Shown: positions 1 to 13,637, numbered from the stretch's first letter. The stretch is DNA of 64,000 bases from Panulirus ornatus (GCF_036320965.1 NC_092261.1:11052697-11116696), one strand, 5' to 3'. Numbers and translations: made by a program. Notes: generated from the sequence alone by a model not told the origin.

Positions 1-381
1 GTTTGAAACTGTCGCTCGTAAAGTTATGCGCCAGCACCAGGCGCAGCTCATGGCCAGCTCACGCATACATCCCAAGGGAAACTTTTACGTTGACTGTAAA
101 TTATCTCCGTACACTTAATTCGCAATTTTCACCTTATTTACACTGACTACCACAGTGTCGTCTTGCTGCTAGGAGCATTTTGGACTTCGTTCGACTAAGG
201 TACCGGACGTATAGCCAATGCAAATTCTAACAGAAAATAAAAGTAGAGTATAAAGTCGTGTAGAATACCTTGAATATTATGCATCCAAGTTCTAGGGTAG
301 AGTAATGAACACAAAAATATTGTGAAGTTCTCATTCATATCAACTAAAGATATTTAGAAAGGGTTAAAGAAAAATATTATA

Positions 382-383
<2 letters not shown>

Positions 384-459
<76 letters not shown>
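384..459. repeat. (TA)n microsatellite
   Basis: Uninterrupted 76-bp array. Confidence 0.97.
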
Positions 460-462
<3 letters not shown>

Positions 463-790
463 AGGATAGACAGAAATAATCAAAAAGGAAGAAATAATAC
501 GAGAGAATACGAGATACATAGCTGTAAGGAAATTAGCAGCAACTGAAAGTGAAATACACAAAGGCTACAAGAAAAGTGTAAAACACATAGGAGGCAGGTG
601 GTAGCGGCCTCCCGGGAGCAGCAGCGGAGGGGGACGAGTTACCATAAATACGAGGCAATAAGGTTCCTGGCCCAGGGCTAAAAGTTTGGTCGGCGTCGTC
701 GGCGTTATCGCTCCCTCAACACTTTCTTCGGCGGCCGCCGAGCCAAATTACATTTTTCTCAAGTTTGTCTCGCCTGAAAGGTGACAATGT

Positions 791-792
<2 letters not shown>

Positions 793-884
<92 letters not shown>
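793..884. repeat. (CT)n microsatellite
   Basis: Uninterrupted 92-bp array; gives spurious Leu-Ser frames. Confidence 0.97.
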
Positions 885-887
<3 letters not shown>

Positions 888-1349
888 GGGCTCTACTTCA
901 TCAGTAAGTTTCATGCCTTCTATCTGCGTCTCTTCTTACCAATCGCCTGAAGCACTATCTCTACGAACTATTATACTTAAATGCACCGAGAGTTTTTCCT
1001 TCTCAAATGATGAGTCTAACCCATCCACTTTATCGCAAGCGTAACTACATCGTCAATGATACATTGAATACTAACGAAGCAAATCAACCTGCACACTCGT
1101 CTACACCAACATTAACATTCAAGGCCAGATATGATGTTTGTTGAATACGACCACCAAAAGTCAGAGACTTTCTCTTGCATGAAATCGACAGACGGAGACT
1201 AATATAATCAGTTGGAAATATTCTAAATGCTCGAGGCCAGCCACACACCTGGGCCTTTTACGTTGCTGTTTAATCTGTTACTACAGATAAGAAGGAATAT
1301 CACTTGTGTGATACTTTCTTTTGAGACCTTAGAAACAATATAGATTAGA

Positions 1350-1352
<3 letters not shown>

Positions 1353-1437
<85 letters not shown>
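1353..1437. repeat. (GA)n microsatellite
   Basis: 85-bp array with a short AGAAGAGAG end. Confidence 0.97.
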
Positions 1438-1441
<4 letters not shown>

Positions 1442-2194
1442 AGATGTACTTATATCATCAAGATTTCTAACAAAGCTGTTCCTTCTGCTGCTTAGACTGG
1501 TAAAAGGCACAACACAGTATAATGAACTCCATCCTCCTTGTCTTCAAACCACCTGGAGGTGCCTTTGACTATGTACGTCATAAAGATCTCGTGAAAAGAC
1601 TTTATCGTACAGGAATCCAAAATTAACCTCCGGTGCAACTTGGCGTCTACCCTACAATAGATCATTCATGTAGTCTTAAATTGTCCCTCGTACTTATTTG
1701 ATGCTATGACTACGTAACCCCTAAATACCATTTGACACCAAAGTATCACTCAACATAGCAGCTTCATGAAACATCCCACACACAAGCACCTCCCACTGTA
1801 ACACGCCACTACGCATCACCGCATACCAACAACCATCACCATTACTTCTCACATGATACCTATCACCATAAACCACTACCTCCCGGATACATATCTCCAG
1901 TGTCCTGCGATAGCCACGGCATGTACGTAACTAAGGAAGGAAAACTCATTTAAAAGATTAAAAATTTGGGGGTATTGCCCTGCGAACATGTGTGGGCAAG
2001 TTAACAGATCTGTAGGGGAACTTTGAGCATACGAAAATGGCAAAGGATACACCTACAAAAGCCGCAGTATTAGCATTGGTCCGCCTCTGAAAAATTTTCA
2101 TTAAGGCAGAGTCTCTGGACTCCTGCCAGGCTAAAGGAATTTTTAGAAACAAATTTAATCCTAGGCTCAATTCTTTACGTTTTATTATTGCGTC

Positions 2195-4790
2195 CTATGT
2201 TTTTCAAGAAAACAAAACAAATATGACAAAAACCATGCTCGGAATGAAGCGATTAAAACAATTTTGACAATATCCCATTCATGGCTTTGTATCGTTTCAT
2301 GTTGTCCAACGCAGATAGCTAGGGATAGTACACAAGAGCGGCATGAACTCACAAGTTTGACTTAACTGTTTTATACGATGCAAAAACACAGAAACAAGCG
2401 GTTGCCATATGAAAGAGCTGAGCCAACAATTTTGAGATAATGTCAATATACTACCATTTCAATGAAAGACGTTCTTTCTTGTAATACTGTCGCATTTGCA
2501 TAATCGACTTTAAAACTGTTTTCATATGATAATTTCTGTCGTTAGTACAGTTTATTTTTAGATTAAGTGTGAAGTAGTTGAAATGGTTTAGAAGACCTGA
2601 ATCAAATATCAGCAAAAAGTTAATTTATAAAACAAATATCAGAGATACAAATTACACGATCTACGTCTAACAATGAATCAATATTTACAATTATTAATTT
2701 TTCTATTTCCATGTATTACAGTAATCAAATAAACTTGAAAACAAAACTGTTTGTGAAAATATCATTAAATCATTAGCATTACAAAAATCCGGTTGAGAGT
2801 TACGACCCTGAAAAACGATTTTACTTTAATGTTACATTTTTAACAGTGATATTTCACGAATTCAGATAATAGATATCCTTAAAGTACAAATTTATCGTGC
2901 ATTTAACATTCAGAGTGAATGTAAATGTCACAGTAAAACCAGCTACATGGGAGGGCCAATTGATAAAACCTTAGTCTTATCAACTATTAGCTAGGAGACA
3001 TAATAGCCATCGATCTGCACGGTTCACAGATAACCTAGGTCCACCGACAACGCTACACAGACATGACATTAATCTGCAAACCCTCCACTAAGCAACAAAA
3101 CACAACAAACGTATCTCCGTTGATCCTGCCAGACCGCAGGAAGTATTTGAGGAACAAAGATTCATTGTTAACCAAAATAAATTTTATAGGAATAAATCCT
3201 TCATGTTGGATTATGTTCTGGCTAACCTTATAGTCAGATCGTGTTGGTACGTTGCCATTATCCCATACCACACCAATCACTTGCGTCCTGCTTCTGAACA
3301 ATTTCCTCATAGAAGAACTCTGATCTCCTTTAGTGGTTATTTAGTGTTTTTGCTCAAATATCATAGTTCATTTTTTCTTTACGTTTTTCATTATTCTGTT
3401 CCTATATGACAACCAAGGAACAACAAAAAATATGACAAGGAAACCAGCTCGGGAAGATGATATTAGGCTAAAACAACGTAATTATGAAATTCCCATTACA
3501 GGTAATAGGGGGCGTTTCGTGTGTCCGCGAAATGAGTGTGTCTAGATTACCATATCCAGAAACATTAATATATGAGACTCCTTTTGTCTCGAATATTAAG
3601 AGCTCTAATTAATGACGCAATATTTCTGAGAATATGGTCTATATCAACATACATTTCAATGAGAAGTTCGTTCTTTCATTTCTCTTGCAAGATACTGTCG
3701 TGCATTTTGGCTAATCGACTTTTAAATGTTATCTATTTGATAATCTTTGTTCTACGGTTGTATTTCAGCTATGTGAAATTTTTTAGGTAAGTGTGAGAAG
3801 GTTCGAAATGGTTTCCAGAACACATACTCAGACTTATCAGCATAAAGTTAATAATAAACAAACAAATATCAAGACTGATACAAATTCGACTCTACGTCCT
3901 AACAATGATTATATTTTTCAATTGATTACCAGTATTTTACGTTTCTCAATGTATATTTACAGTCATAACTCCAAATTAAACTTGAAAAAAAAAACTGCTT
4001 GTGAAAATGAAATCATATAAAATGCAAATTAGCAGTGTCAAAACAAATCACAGTTTTATGAGTTGACGCTTCCCTGCGCAACGCTATTACCATTAATGAT
4101 TACATGTGGTGAACAATGATATTATTCATCGAAATAAAACAATAGATATCCTTAAAGATAGTACAACACTTTAGTCTGCAGACTTAAGCAACCAGACTGA
4201 ATGAAAATGTCACGTGAATAACACGGGGGTGCATGGGAGGGCCAGATAATAGAAGACCTTATGGTCTGCTATCATACTATGTGCTGGAGGACAATAATAG
4301 CCCATGGGAATGCATGGGAAGGGTGTTTACCAGATGACCTGGTTATCAGCTGGTAGATAGTGATAGTATCTTAAACTTCCAGTCTATGTAGACGAAAACA
4401 AGAGAGTAAAGCGGATGGTTCCGTTGTAAGCCTCCCAGAGCAGTAGATGTTTAGGCACAGAGGAGATTTATTAGGTTCATATATCCTGCCAATAAATTCT
4501 TATTAGGAATAAATACTTCATGTTGGAATTATCTTCCCTTGCTAATCTTATTAGGTGTGATCTACGATGTTGTACAGTCCTTGTGTGTCCTTTCCTTATC
4601 CCATGCTTGCCTCCTGCTTCTGTTCCATCTTCCTCATCGTAAAATCATCTCTCATCTTCCTTTTCCGTTTTTTCTCGTTTTTGCTCAAATATCATTTGAT
4701 ATCTAGATTTACAGGAATTCTTTTTTGTTTCTTTTACGTTCTTCCTCTTCGCGTCTGTCTTTCATAGTCTTGTGATTTTTCATTTTTGGT
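2195..4790. repeat. Old diverged tandem duplication, unit ~1.2-1.35 kb
   Basis: Segments 2,195-3,410 and 3,410-4,790 share collinear landmarks: AAATATGACAA..CTCGG (2,219/3,428), TAATCGACTTT (about 2,501/3,711), TAGATATCCTTAAAG (about 2,870/4,143), CATGGGAGGGCCA (2,947/4,233) and TTTTGCTCAAATATCAT (3,349/4,678). The offset drifts from about 1,210 to 1,330, reflecting many indels. There are no coding signs. It might be two copies of an unknown element in tandem. Confidence 0.75.
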
Positions 4791-6463
4791 ATGATTTTAC
4801 TGTTTTTGTAAAGCTTACTTACGAAAGCTTGGAAACTAAAACTTCATCGTAGTCTGTAGCACAGACGTCCCTAACAACAGTCAAGCGTCACTGGTGCGGT
4901 GATGTAAAGGGAACTTGGATGATAACGTCACCAATTACATGGAAAAAAAAACTAACAAACTGTAACTGTACTTATCCTAATTACAATAACTTATCGAGGG
5001 CTAAGTTAGTTATGTTTCATACACTTTTCCTCTTTCTTTCCGAGAGGAAAATCAGTGATAGTAAAAGCTTAATATCATTTAACATGGAAGCTTTAAAGTA
5101 AGCGTCATCCTGATTGTGGCCAAGTCCGAGGTGAGTACAGGTGATGGTGCCTCAGTAACGGTAGCGTCCACGTTGGTCATTGCGTCCCAAGGAGAGACAG
5201 AGGGAAGATAAGCAGTTCTGTCGCTAAGTTCTTGATCCTTAACCAAGATTTTGAAATGTCAACTAAATCAGAAACTGATGATACATTTTCTTTCTTTTTC
5301 TTCTTAGAGAATTCTAAATTTTGAGAAATAATGTTCTACAACATGTCTCATGTAGTTTTATGGTATGTTAATTAAGGTGGGAATCTGTAAGTAAGATGAG
5401 AGCGAATGAAAGCAACTGTTTATCACAAGGCAGGCCAGCCACGTGTGGCGAGCTAGCTGGAGCCCCAGGGATGATGATGAATACAGATGTGCAAAGTTAG
5501 TGGACTGAGAGACAATACAGTACGCAGACAACCGTAAGACATGATCACAGACAGAAACACAGCAGGACATAAAGGTAGACGGAACACCGTGACACACCAT
5601 CGTAGACGGATGTCCTTATGACAAAAACGTAGACACAGTACCATAAGACAGGATCACAGAGCAGTGAAACAGATGACCTCATTGTGGACTATCTTTCCTC
5701 CTGTTATCATGAGCACTTCCCATGTGCTTCCTGTGTCTCCAAGAAACAATCACGACCTGCAGCACATGCCACGCTACATAATTTGTGACTTTGAATGAGG
5801 TAAAGAGTTAGGGATAGTCTGAAGCTTCCCTGTATGCAATATCTTCCATGAAGATTATGAAAATGAAGGTCTGTATCGACGCTGCTCTTCAAGTATCTCC
5901 TCCTTGGTTTAAATCCTTTATGAAAACGGTTTTATGAAAAAAACGCCAACTTTACGATAGCTATCCCTCACGTTGCAATTTAATTGGCGAGTTCGACATA
6001 TGCGTGTGGACACACTGTTAGTGTCCGTTTTGATAGCTATCAATCTTAGCGTCAGTTTACACTCACAGGATATATAAAAAGCTGGTCTATATCCTTTCTA
6101 AACCTCTCAGTTCATGCTCGATGGATCAGTCAGTTGACGAAGACACTGACTGTATAAGAGTGGAATCCTGTCAGTGAATCAGAAGACTAAAACAGATCTG
6201 ATTTATTCACCCCTTTAGACGTCAGGACATGAAAATTACAGCTGTTGAGGAGGTTAAAGAGTAAACAGGAGAACGTGTACTCTATACATTTAGCAGGAAT
6301 TTGTCTGTAAGTTGTGGAGTACCGTGCGCTGCCCGTGCTGGAGGCCCGTGAGGACTGTCGAAGTCTTGTCATTAGCCAAAGTTGGTAGCAGAGTTGTGAT
6401 CACCGAGGTTTATAACTTGTCTGTTGTTTACTATCTTGTGTTTCTGCCGCTGTACCTAGCCCT

Positions 6464-6464
<1 letters not shown>
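4791..6464. other. No gene seen; short inverted repeats only
   Basis: Only weak signals: a degenerate CATAAGACAGGATCACAGA-type pair (5,537 and 5,642), TGATAGCTATCA (6,034-6,045) and GGACAC..GTGTCC near 6,008. No coding frame of note. Confidence 0.5.

Positions 6465-6537
<73 letters not shown>
6465..6537. repeat. (CT)n microsatellite
   Basis: 73-bp array. Confidence 0.97.
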
Positions 6538-6541
<4 letters not shown>

Positions 6542-7158
6542 TATAGGCACTATCATCCGCCATAATACGTCATAGGGCCATGGCTATCACGTCCTATGCA
6601 ACCAAGATACTTCTTGACTGATTGAAACAGAAATAAAAAAAGAAAAAAGATTTCTCTAAACTTACGTCTTTCACACCCTAATTGTGTGCTAAGAAAAAAT
6701 AGACATTCAATCAAGAAACAATCTATATTTAGAAGAAAGAAATTTTCTCCCATCTGAACAAATCCATTTCCTATCTATCTCTCACAGTTGTAGTCTTGAC
6801 ACTTGATGCCACTTTCCCCAAAGATTATTGGCATGGAAAGTATGAAGACACAATTTCGAGAAAGTTTGTGAAGCGGATGACTCGCAATACCAATAGCAAT
6901 ACAATTATAACGAAAGTAAAAATGACTTTACTCCATAGGAGGAGTACGGTTTCCCATCTACCATGTGTATTGATATCAAGAACATACCGGGGAAGGGAGA
7001 GGCGACCCTCAACTGAATAACATCCGATGTCAGGAATTGATATGAAATTGAAAAGTCGCCTACGAGTGATTGGCAGTGACTTGCCGCGTTAGAGTTCTGG
7101 AAATATTTGTGAAACTTTGCAGAACTGATATTTATACCGGAGGAATATTGTTGTTGTT

Positions 7159-7271
<113 letters not shown>

Positions 7272-7384
7272 GTATACAGGAAGGAAGAAAAACAAAACGA
7301 GGGATTTTCTTTCCTCTTAGGTTCTGTCCTCTGTTCCAGACGCTAACTCGCTATAGTAGGAAACTGTGAAAAGTATAAGAGGAA

Positions 7385-7387
<3 letters not shown>

Positions 7388-7446
<59 letters not shown>
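7388..7446. repeat. (TA)n at a SINE tail
   Basis: 59-bp array that runs directly into the T-run of the SINE at 7,447. Confidence 0.97.
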
Positions 7447-7463
<17 letters not shown>

Positions 7464-7596
7464 CAAACTATTCGCCATTTCCCGCGTTAGCGAGGTAGCA
7501 TTAAGAACAGAGAACTGGGCCACTGAGGGAATATCCTCACCTGGCCCCCTTCTCTGTTCCTTCTTTTGGAAAAAAAAAAAAAAAAAAAAAAAAATC
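7447..7596 (-). mobile_element. SINE, 3' half
   Basis: A T-run (7,447-7,463), CAAACTATTCGCCATTTCCC, the tail core (7,480-7,499), AGAACTGGGCCACTGAGGG and CTTCTCTGTTCCTTCTTTTGG match the SINE at 29,803 closely. It stops at the A-rich middle (A-run 7,568-7,594). A (TA)n array flanks the tail side. Confidence 0.75.
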
Positions 7597-7851
7597 TTCA
7601 GGTGATATCAATGTTTTAAAGGTTTAGGAGGATTTGGTCACTGCAGAAATGAACAACACACACACACACCGCGGCTTTTGTTCTGCCCCAAATTCATAAT
7701 TTTTTTGCACGTTCCATTTTTACCGCGTCTTTTTTCTTCATTAGAGATTGGACCGCTGGTACGATATTTACACACTTCACACTAAGTGGGACGAATATGC
7801 AAATTCGACAAAGGCCAACATCACAGTTTTTTTTCTCTCCCTCTTTTCTGA

Positions 7852-7980
7852 CCCTGGGGATAGGGGTTAGGGTATATATTTCCCATGTATTTCCTAAATG
7901 TTGGACAATGCGACTTGTGAGAGCAGGGAGCCGAGGGAAGGGGGCTGGGTATCCTCCCCGCCTCTAATATCACTTTCGAA
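7852..7980 (+). mobile_element. SINE, 5' half, diverged
   Basis: CCCTGGGGATAGGGG, TTTCCCATGTATTTCC and GGGGGCTGGGTATCCTCCCC follow the 5' half of the SINE at 38,065 in the same order. It lies about 255 bp from the inverted 3' half at 7,447-7,596 and is much more diverged. Confidence 0.55.
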
Positions 7981-8486
7981 AAGCCGAAAGAAGAGAAGAG
8001 AGAGCGAAAAGGGATCTTACTTTTTTTTTCAAAGTTTTAGCCATCTGTTCCTGGTGGTAGTTCGCACAGGCGGGAAAGTCGAGGAGGTACGAATAAAAAT
8101 GATGATAGAAAAGTATTTTCTTATCGCCTGAGGATCAGATGTATACGTCAGACGAAGAAAAGGAATGCTGTGTAAAGGAGAAACGGGCGATGATTGTGAA
8201 TGAGAAGCTTTCAATCCTGTATCCAGATAACTTGCCAGATACAATATGGAATCGGATTGATTTCTCTTCTGTACACAGCGTATACAGGAAATCCCCCTCC
8301 ACACACAGCGCATGATACTGCTGCCTCTCTCGTATTAACCAGTCACATGTTTGATTCTATTTCAGGGTGTGGTTACCGTAAGCCATCACTTCTACACTAG
8401 GATGAGCAAGGTCAATATTAGCCGCTATTAAATCTCGTCGAAGTTAAATTGGGTTCCATTTCAGCGCCAAATCACTATACTTTACG

Positions 8487-8605
<119 letters not shown>

Positions 8606-9014
8606 CTGGCTTCAATTTCCCTTTTCATGTGATTTTTTTCCCGTAAGGAACAGAATCGATTCCATTAACTCCTGAAAGACAAGTCTTAAGTCTTCATTTA
8701 CTTAGACTCACACCCATGAAATTATTATATCAATCTTTGTCACTGTTAATCTTCGAGCTGATTCTGAATCTTGAGAGACAGACAGAGAAGTTTTCGAACC
8801 CCCACATACCTGCGAACCTACAGACCACTGAACCCACATACCTGCAGACCCGTGTAGTACATCCGAACCCACATACTTTCAAACCCACATAGCTGGGAGC
8901 GCAAATACGTCGAGCCGACGTTTTCATTCTCAGTTTAAGAGGATGACTGAAGCCTTAATGAGGCACGGTGCCTTTCACAATCTGCCAGAGCGTTCAATGT
9001 GGCTCCTTCAGCCC

Positions 9015-9390
9015 TTTGACCACGACGGTACAACCCATAAGCTAGACGGTACAATCATTGAGCACAACGGTAAAACGCCTTGGTTTGATTTGCCTGAAGG
9101 CTGACCGCACCTTTGAGGTTCAGGTGAAAAGTTAGGCAAACATACCCAAGGGCTACATTGTCGTGCTCAAGGGTCGTACTTGTCATACTCACTGGCGATA
9201 TTGTCGTGTTCTAGGGTCGTACCGTCGTGCTCAGTGTCCATATTGTCGGGCTCTGTGACCATATTGTCGGGCTCTGTCTGTGGCCATACCGTCGTGCTAA
9301 TTGGCCAAACTACCGTATTCAAGGGTCGTGCCGCCGCCGTGCTCAGTGCCCATATTGCCGTACTCAAGGGCCGTACCGTCGTAGTCGATG
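9015..9390. repeat. Minisatellite with a 21-bp unit, with inverted units at its left end
   Basis: From about 9,158 to 9,390, ten units of about 21 bp follow each other, typified by CTCAGTGTCCATATTGTCGGG and CTCAAGGGCCGTACCGTCGTA. At 9,015-9,075 about three units appear in reverse orientation (GACGGTACAACC, GAGCACAACGGTA). Because 21 is a multiple of three, long frames cross it; on the minus strand it reads as heptapeptides such as TEPDNMV and TEHDGTT. I regard this as a repeat and not a gene. Confidence 0.75.
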
Positions 9391-10985
9391 TTAAAGATGA
9401 CGGGCAGTTCGCCATTTACGTTCAGAGAATATCTTATAACCTTACCCACTCGAAAAACAGAATCCGTCCGACCACTGTAAAAATAAAAGACAGCTGTAGT
9501 CAAGGCTTTTTCCTACACGACGCCAATGAAAACCGTGGTTGGTGGTGCAGTCTTGACTTCCTCTCAGAATGTATCAAAAAGCTGTAGTTGTGCACTTATT
9601 TGTGGATATATCCCTTACCTAAGGAATGAGGATACTTGACCTCTTCAGCCAATTGGCTGGTCTATGAATTTTAAGTTGTCCCCGTAACAAACCAGTATAT
9701 TGAGGATGATGCTATACATAGTAAATCACTTCAAGTCTGTGATATATATATCACTGAAGAGCCTTATTATGTATATATGTGTATACTATGTAGTGACAGC
9801 GTACATGATCTTGGAAATTTTCTTGAGCACTTGAAGAAGGGTTTTCGAAATTATTTAAAAAGATGATGTATAGCTTGACCTTGACGACCGTAATGATCCT
9901 GACCTGAAAAAGCCAAAATAACCCACCGAACATCAGCTCCCTCGTACCAATCACTGCAAAGTGAGAGACAACTTGTTCTTCGCTGGAAGATCCTATAAGA
10001 TCCTCGAATACCTGTGTCCTGCAGCAGGAGCAGCGAGAGGGACGGCGTCCATACCGAGTAAATCGTTAATGTCGAGTTCTGGACGCACTCCGTCACTGTC
10101 GACTCGGAAATCACACCATAGTGATCCAAGTCCCTCCCGTGATGGGATAATTGTCTCAGCGGTACGGTCTGTTAGCTCTCTCAGCGGATGGCCTCAAGCA
10201 CGGGGTCAATTTCACGCCCACTCTGGGAACTTCCAACAGCCAGATATACTTTACCAATCGCACACACAAGTCATTTCCACGTATAAAATCCAATTTCCTC
10301 TCCAAAAGTAAGTTTTAACTAGCGCGGACAACTTTCCGCCAGCTCCCACATTCTACTTCCCGCCATCCCGTCTCCTATCCAGGTCCTCGCTGGGGATGGA
10401 CCGCTTGCATTACGCAGTTTTCTCCTCCTCCTCCTCCTCCTTCTTCTTCTTCTTTACTTTATATCCTCTCAGTCGTTTATCTTTCATATCTCTCTGATAT
10501 CTTTACAGTGATGTCCCATATCTGTTTTCACCAGGTCACGCAAGCCCTCTCAACAATCTGTCCAAATGCAGGAGGTGAAGTTTAGTAATATTCTGGAATA
10601 TCAGTCGTTCTAGATATTCGTAAATTCTTGATGGTGCGTAACTTGGTTCGTATTCTTTACAGATATTCGTCGAGACGAGTCGCTTCATAATCCACCTGAG
10701 AAGCTATCACTTCTTTAGATCATTTGATATTTCCTTCAGGATGTGATGAGATTTGGGGAATATGGCAAATTTTGTTTGTATCCTTTTTTTTTTAGCGAAA
10801 ACGGAGATGGCATCGTGCAAAATTACTATCATTTTTTTTTTTACCATGAAATGCGTTGTTTCTATTTTTCCTTCAGTGTTTATTGGTATGTGCCATGGCC
10901 TAACGTATTTTTCTTTTTTTTTCCACAGTGGTGAGTCGAGGTTCGTTATGATACGGAGTGAAGGCGTGGAATGATTCCAGACAGG

Positions 10986-10987
<2 letters not shown>
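9391..10987. other. No gene seen
   Basis: Unique-looking sequence with a short (CTC)n/(CTT)n run at 10,424-10,454 and several T-runs at 10,785-10,922. Frames are short. Confidence 0.5.

Positions 10988-11065
<78 letters not shown>
10988..11065. repeat. (GA)n microsatellite
   Basis: 78-bp array. A second short GA run is at 11,256-11,272. Confidence 0.97.
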
Positions 11066-11066
<1 letters not shown>

Positions 11067-11475
11067 TGTTTGTATGCTTTTGAATGGATGATTTTCCTCC
11101 CGTACGTCAATACACACTTTTTTTTTCTGTTTAGATGAATTTCCAAAGATTTTGACGCACTTTCCTCTTAATCCGTGACGTACCCGCGCCTCAAGATTTC
11201 CTCTTAAATCACATTCGCACGAATTATCTTTTCCATGAGTAATAACGAATGAACAGAGAGAGAGAGAGAGAGAAAAAAAAAGGTGGAAGCAGGAAATCTC
11301 AGCCGCCTTTCAGAACTATTTCTATATCAGGTAACGTTTAAGATTAAACTCGAATCTGGATCCTTGGGGCCAAGGCGAACTATGCCAATATTTAACGGAG
11401 GAAGTGTCTATGTATATTTGATGGTTCTTTAGCCTGTGTCTATATACAGCAGCTGCAAATCTCTTTGGTATCAAC

Positions 11476-11478
<3 letters not shown>

Positions 11479-11507
<29 letters not shown>
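11479..11507. repeat. (GT)n microsatellite
   Basis: 29-bp array. Confidence 0.95.
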
Positions 11508-11508
<1 letters not shown>

Positions 11509-12364
11509 CCTACCCCTCCCACCGTTATGCGACTTGATATCACCTTTTTTTTTTTTTTTCTTCCTGTTTTCTTGACCTTATATTGACCTATGATGATGTT
11601 ACCTGGGATCAATCAGGAACTCATCAGCTACGTCATGAGGGATTAATCAGAAAATCATGAATGACTTGATGGAAATGTTCACTGAATGCTTAGCAGTGGA
11701 GTCGAGATGGAGGAAAAGGGGGGGTTGATTATTGGACGTAGAGATGACGTTGTCATGATGGGGTTGTTGTTGTTGTTGTTGTATGCAAGGATAGGGAGGG
11801 CGTGACAGGGCGCAAGGAGGACTAATTGTCTAGAACCTAGACACAAGATAATGACGCCTGGAAACACTCTCTAGAAACCTAGGGCGGAGAAAACGACTAC
11901 TTATTTATGAATGTAAGAATGTCGTCATTGGAATTCACAGAGAAAATTACAGACAATCCCAGGGACGTAGGAACGTCTCATGAGGATTCATTACAACACA
12001 AGGGATTTACAGAATGTCACTTGTCAAAAGGGAATTCTACCAGGACTCAAGAAGACGTTACAAGAACGCAGGAGATTCATCAGAGAGTGAAGAGCCTGCA
12101 AGATTTTAAAAAAGAAGACCTCTCTAGCACAAGTCAGGGGACGTTGCTAAGAGTCTAATCTCACATTATAGAAGAAGGTGAGTACCCTCTCTGGTGGGGG
12201 AACACGTAAACAAAAATAATGGAAGGAGTGTTTTGATGCAGCGAATCCACAAGTCCATAATGTCATCAACATTCCCCTGGTACAATACACGAGCGACGGC
12301 CCGCTCATATAACACTCCCGAGATAACGTGAATATCTTCTCTTTGTCTTCCTATCATTTACTGT

Positions 12365-12645
12365 TATTATATGGCCTCTGGGGAGCATAAACTGGCAGGG
12401 TTGTAGGACACTGTGTATTGTACAGCATATAACCTCTGGGGAGGACGCACTGCTGATACGACTGTATGATATTGAGCCTATGTGATGGGAACGTAGGGTC
12501 GTATGATACAGCACACTGAAGCCTCTTGAAAGGGTAAACAGACAAGGTTGTAGGATTCTGTATACCGTAGCCTCTTTGAGGGGAACTCAGAGCGCGTTTT
12601 ATGATATTGTATATTGCAGCAGCCTTCAGCTAAGGAGGGGACACA
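12365..12645. repeat. Degenerate minisatellite, unit ~50-61 bp
   Basis: GCCTCTGGGGAG-like starts recur at about 12,372, 12,433, 12,522, 12,571 and 12,623. Each is followed by a GTTGTAGGA..CTGT or GTATGATATTG segment. Units differ by many substitutions. Confidence 0.65.
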
Positions 12646-12799
12646 GATAGGGAGGACCTCTCCCTGTGACGTATGCCCCAACAACTAAATCATAAAGTAT
12701 TTACAGCCACCAGAATTATCATTTTACTATCACGAAGGAGAACATGTAACAGATATAAACAAGGTGTCCAAGCACGCACGGACAATTCATTGATCAATA

Positions 12800-12801
12800 A
12801 T

Positions 12802-12840
<39 letters not shown>

Positions 12841-13000
12841 GCAGGTAGGGAGAGAGGTAACTGACTAATCTCTAATCCCACACAGACAGAGGTAGGTAGA
12901 TAGGTATCTGACCATGATTTTTCTTTTTATTCTCTAATCCCACACAGAGGTAGGTAGGTAGGTAGATAGGTATCTGACCATGATTCGTCTGGAAAAGGGC
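12800..13000. repeat. Tandem copies of a 62-bp unit with a (CA)n core
   Basis: CTCTAATCCCACACAGA..GGTAGGTAG..TCTGACCATGATT starts at 12,870 and again at 12,932 (offset 62). A third, less complete copy at 12,797 has its CACACA core grown into a (CA)n array (12,804-12,837), which shows the microsatellite expanding inside one unit. Confidence 0.75.
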
Positions 13001-13029
13001 AGCTCTGCAATATAGACCCATTGAACGTC

Positions 13030-13200
13030 GTATATGACACAACAGAAGATATGTCATAAATATGCTACTTCGTATAGATACATGGCAAGATAGATATGTG
13101 GTACTTTATTGATATATGACACAATGTTGATATACGACACTGTATGAATATATGACAGCGCATAGTTATACATGATACAATCTGGATATCACAATGGAAC
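13030..13200. repeat. Degenerate minisatellite, unit ~18-20 bp
   Basis: GTATATGACACAAC, GATATATGACACAATGTT, GATATACGACACTGTAT, GAATATATGACAGCGCATA and GTTATACATGATACAATCT follow one another. About eight units in all. Confidence 0.65.
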
Positions 13201-13214
13201 CTCACTAATCTGTC

Positions 13215-13234
13215 TATGATCCTCGTATCCTGAA

Positions 13235-13278
<44 letters not shown>

Positions 13279-13292
13279 CCTCGTATCCTGAA

Positions 13293-13340
<48 letters not shown>
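13215..13340. repeat. Duplicated TCCTCGTATCCTGAAT plus (CA)n
   Basis: ATCCTCGTATCCTGAATCAC followed by (CA)n occurs twice, with (CA)n at 13,236-13,277 and 13,294-13,339. Confidence 0.85.
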
Positions 13341-13341
<1 letters not shown>

Positions 13342-13522
13342 ATTACTGAATGAATCCGACATCCCCAATACCCTGCCCATGAGAACAGCAAAGACGAGGG
13401 AGACACCATCACCACCGCCCTGAACAATCAGACTGATACATGAAACATTACACTTTAAGAGCAAATGACTGTAATGAAGTCACTGTAAATCGAAGACCTT
13501 GAGGAAAATGGGTTACGTGTAG

Positions 13523-13637
<115 letters not shown>

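Noticed and set aside
11907..12158. 83-codon frame rich in Thr, Gln and Glu
   Set aside because: Loosely periodic purine-rich sequence (ACTCAAGAAGACGTTAC and ACGCAGGAGATTCATC words), no splice sites or motif.
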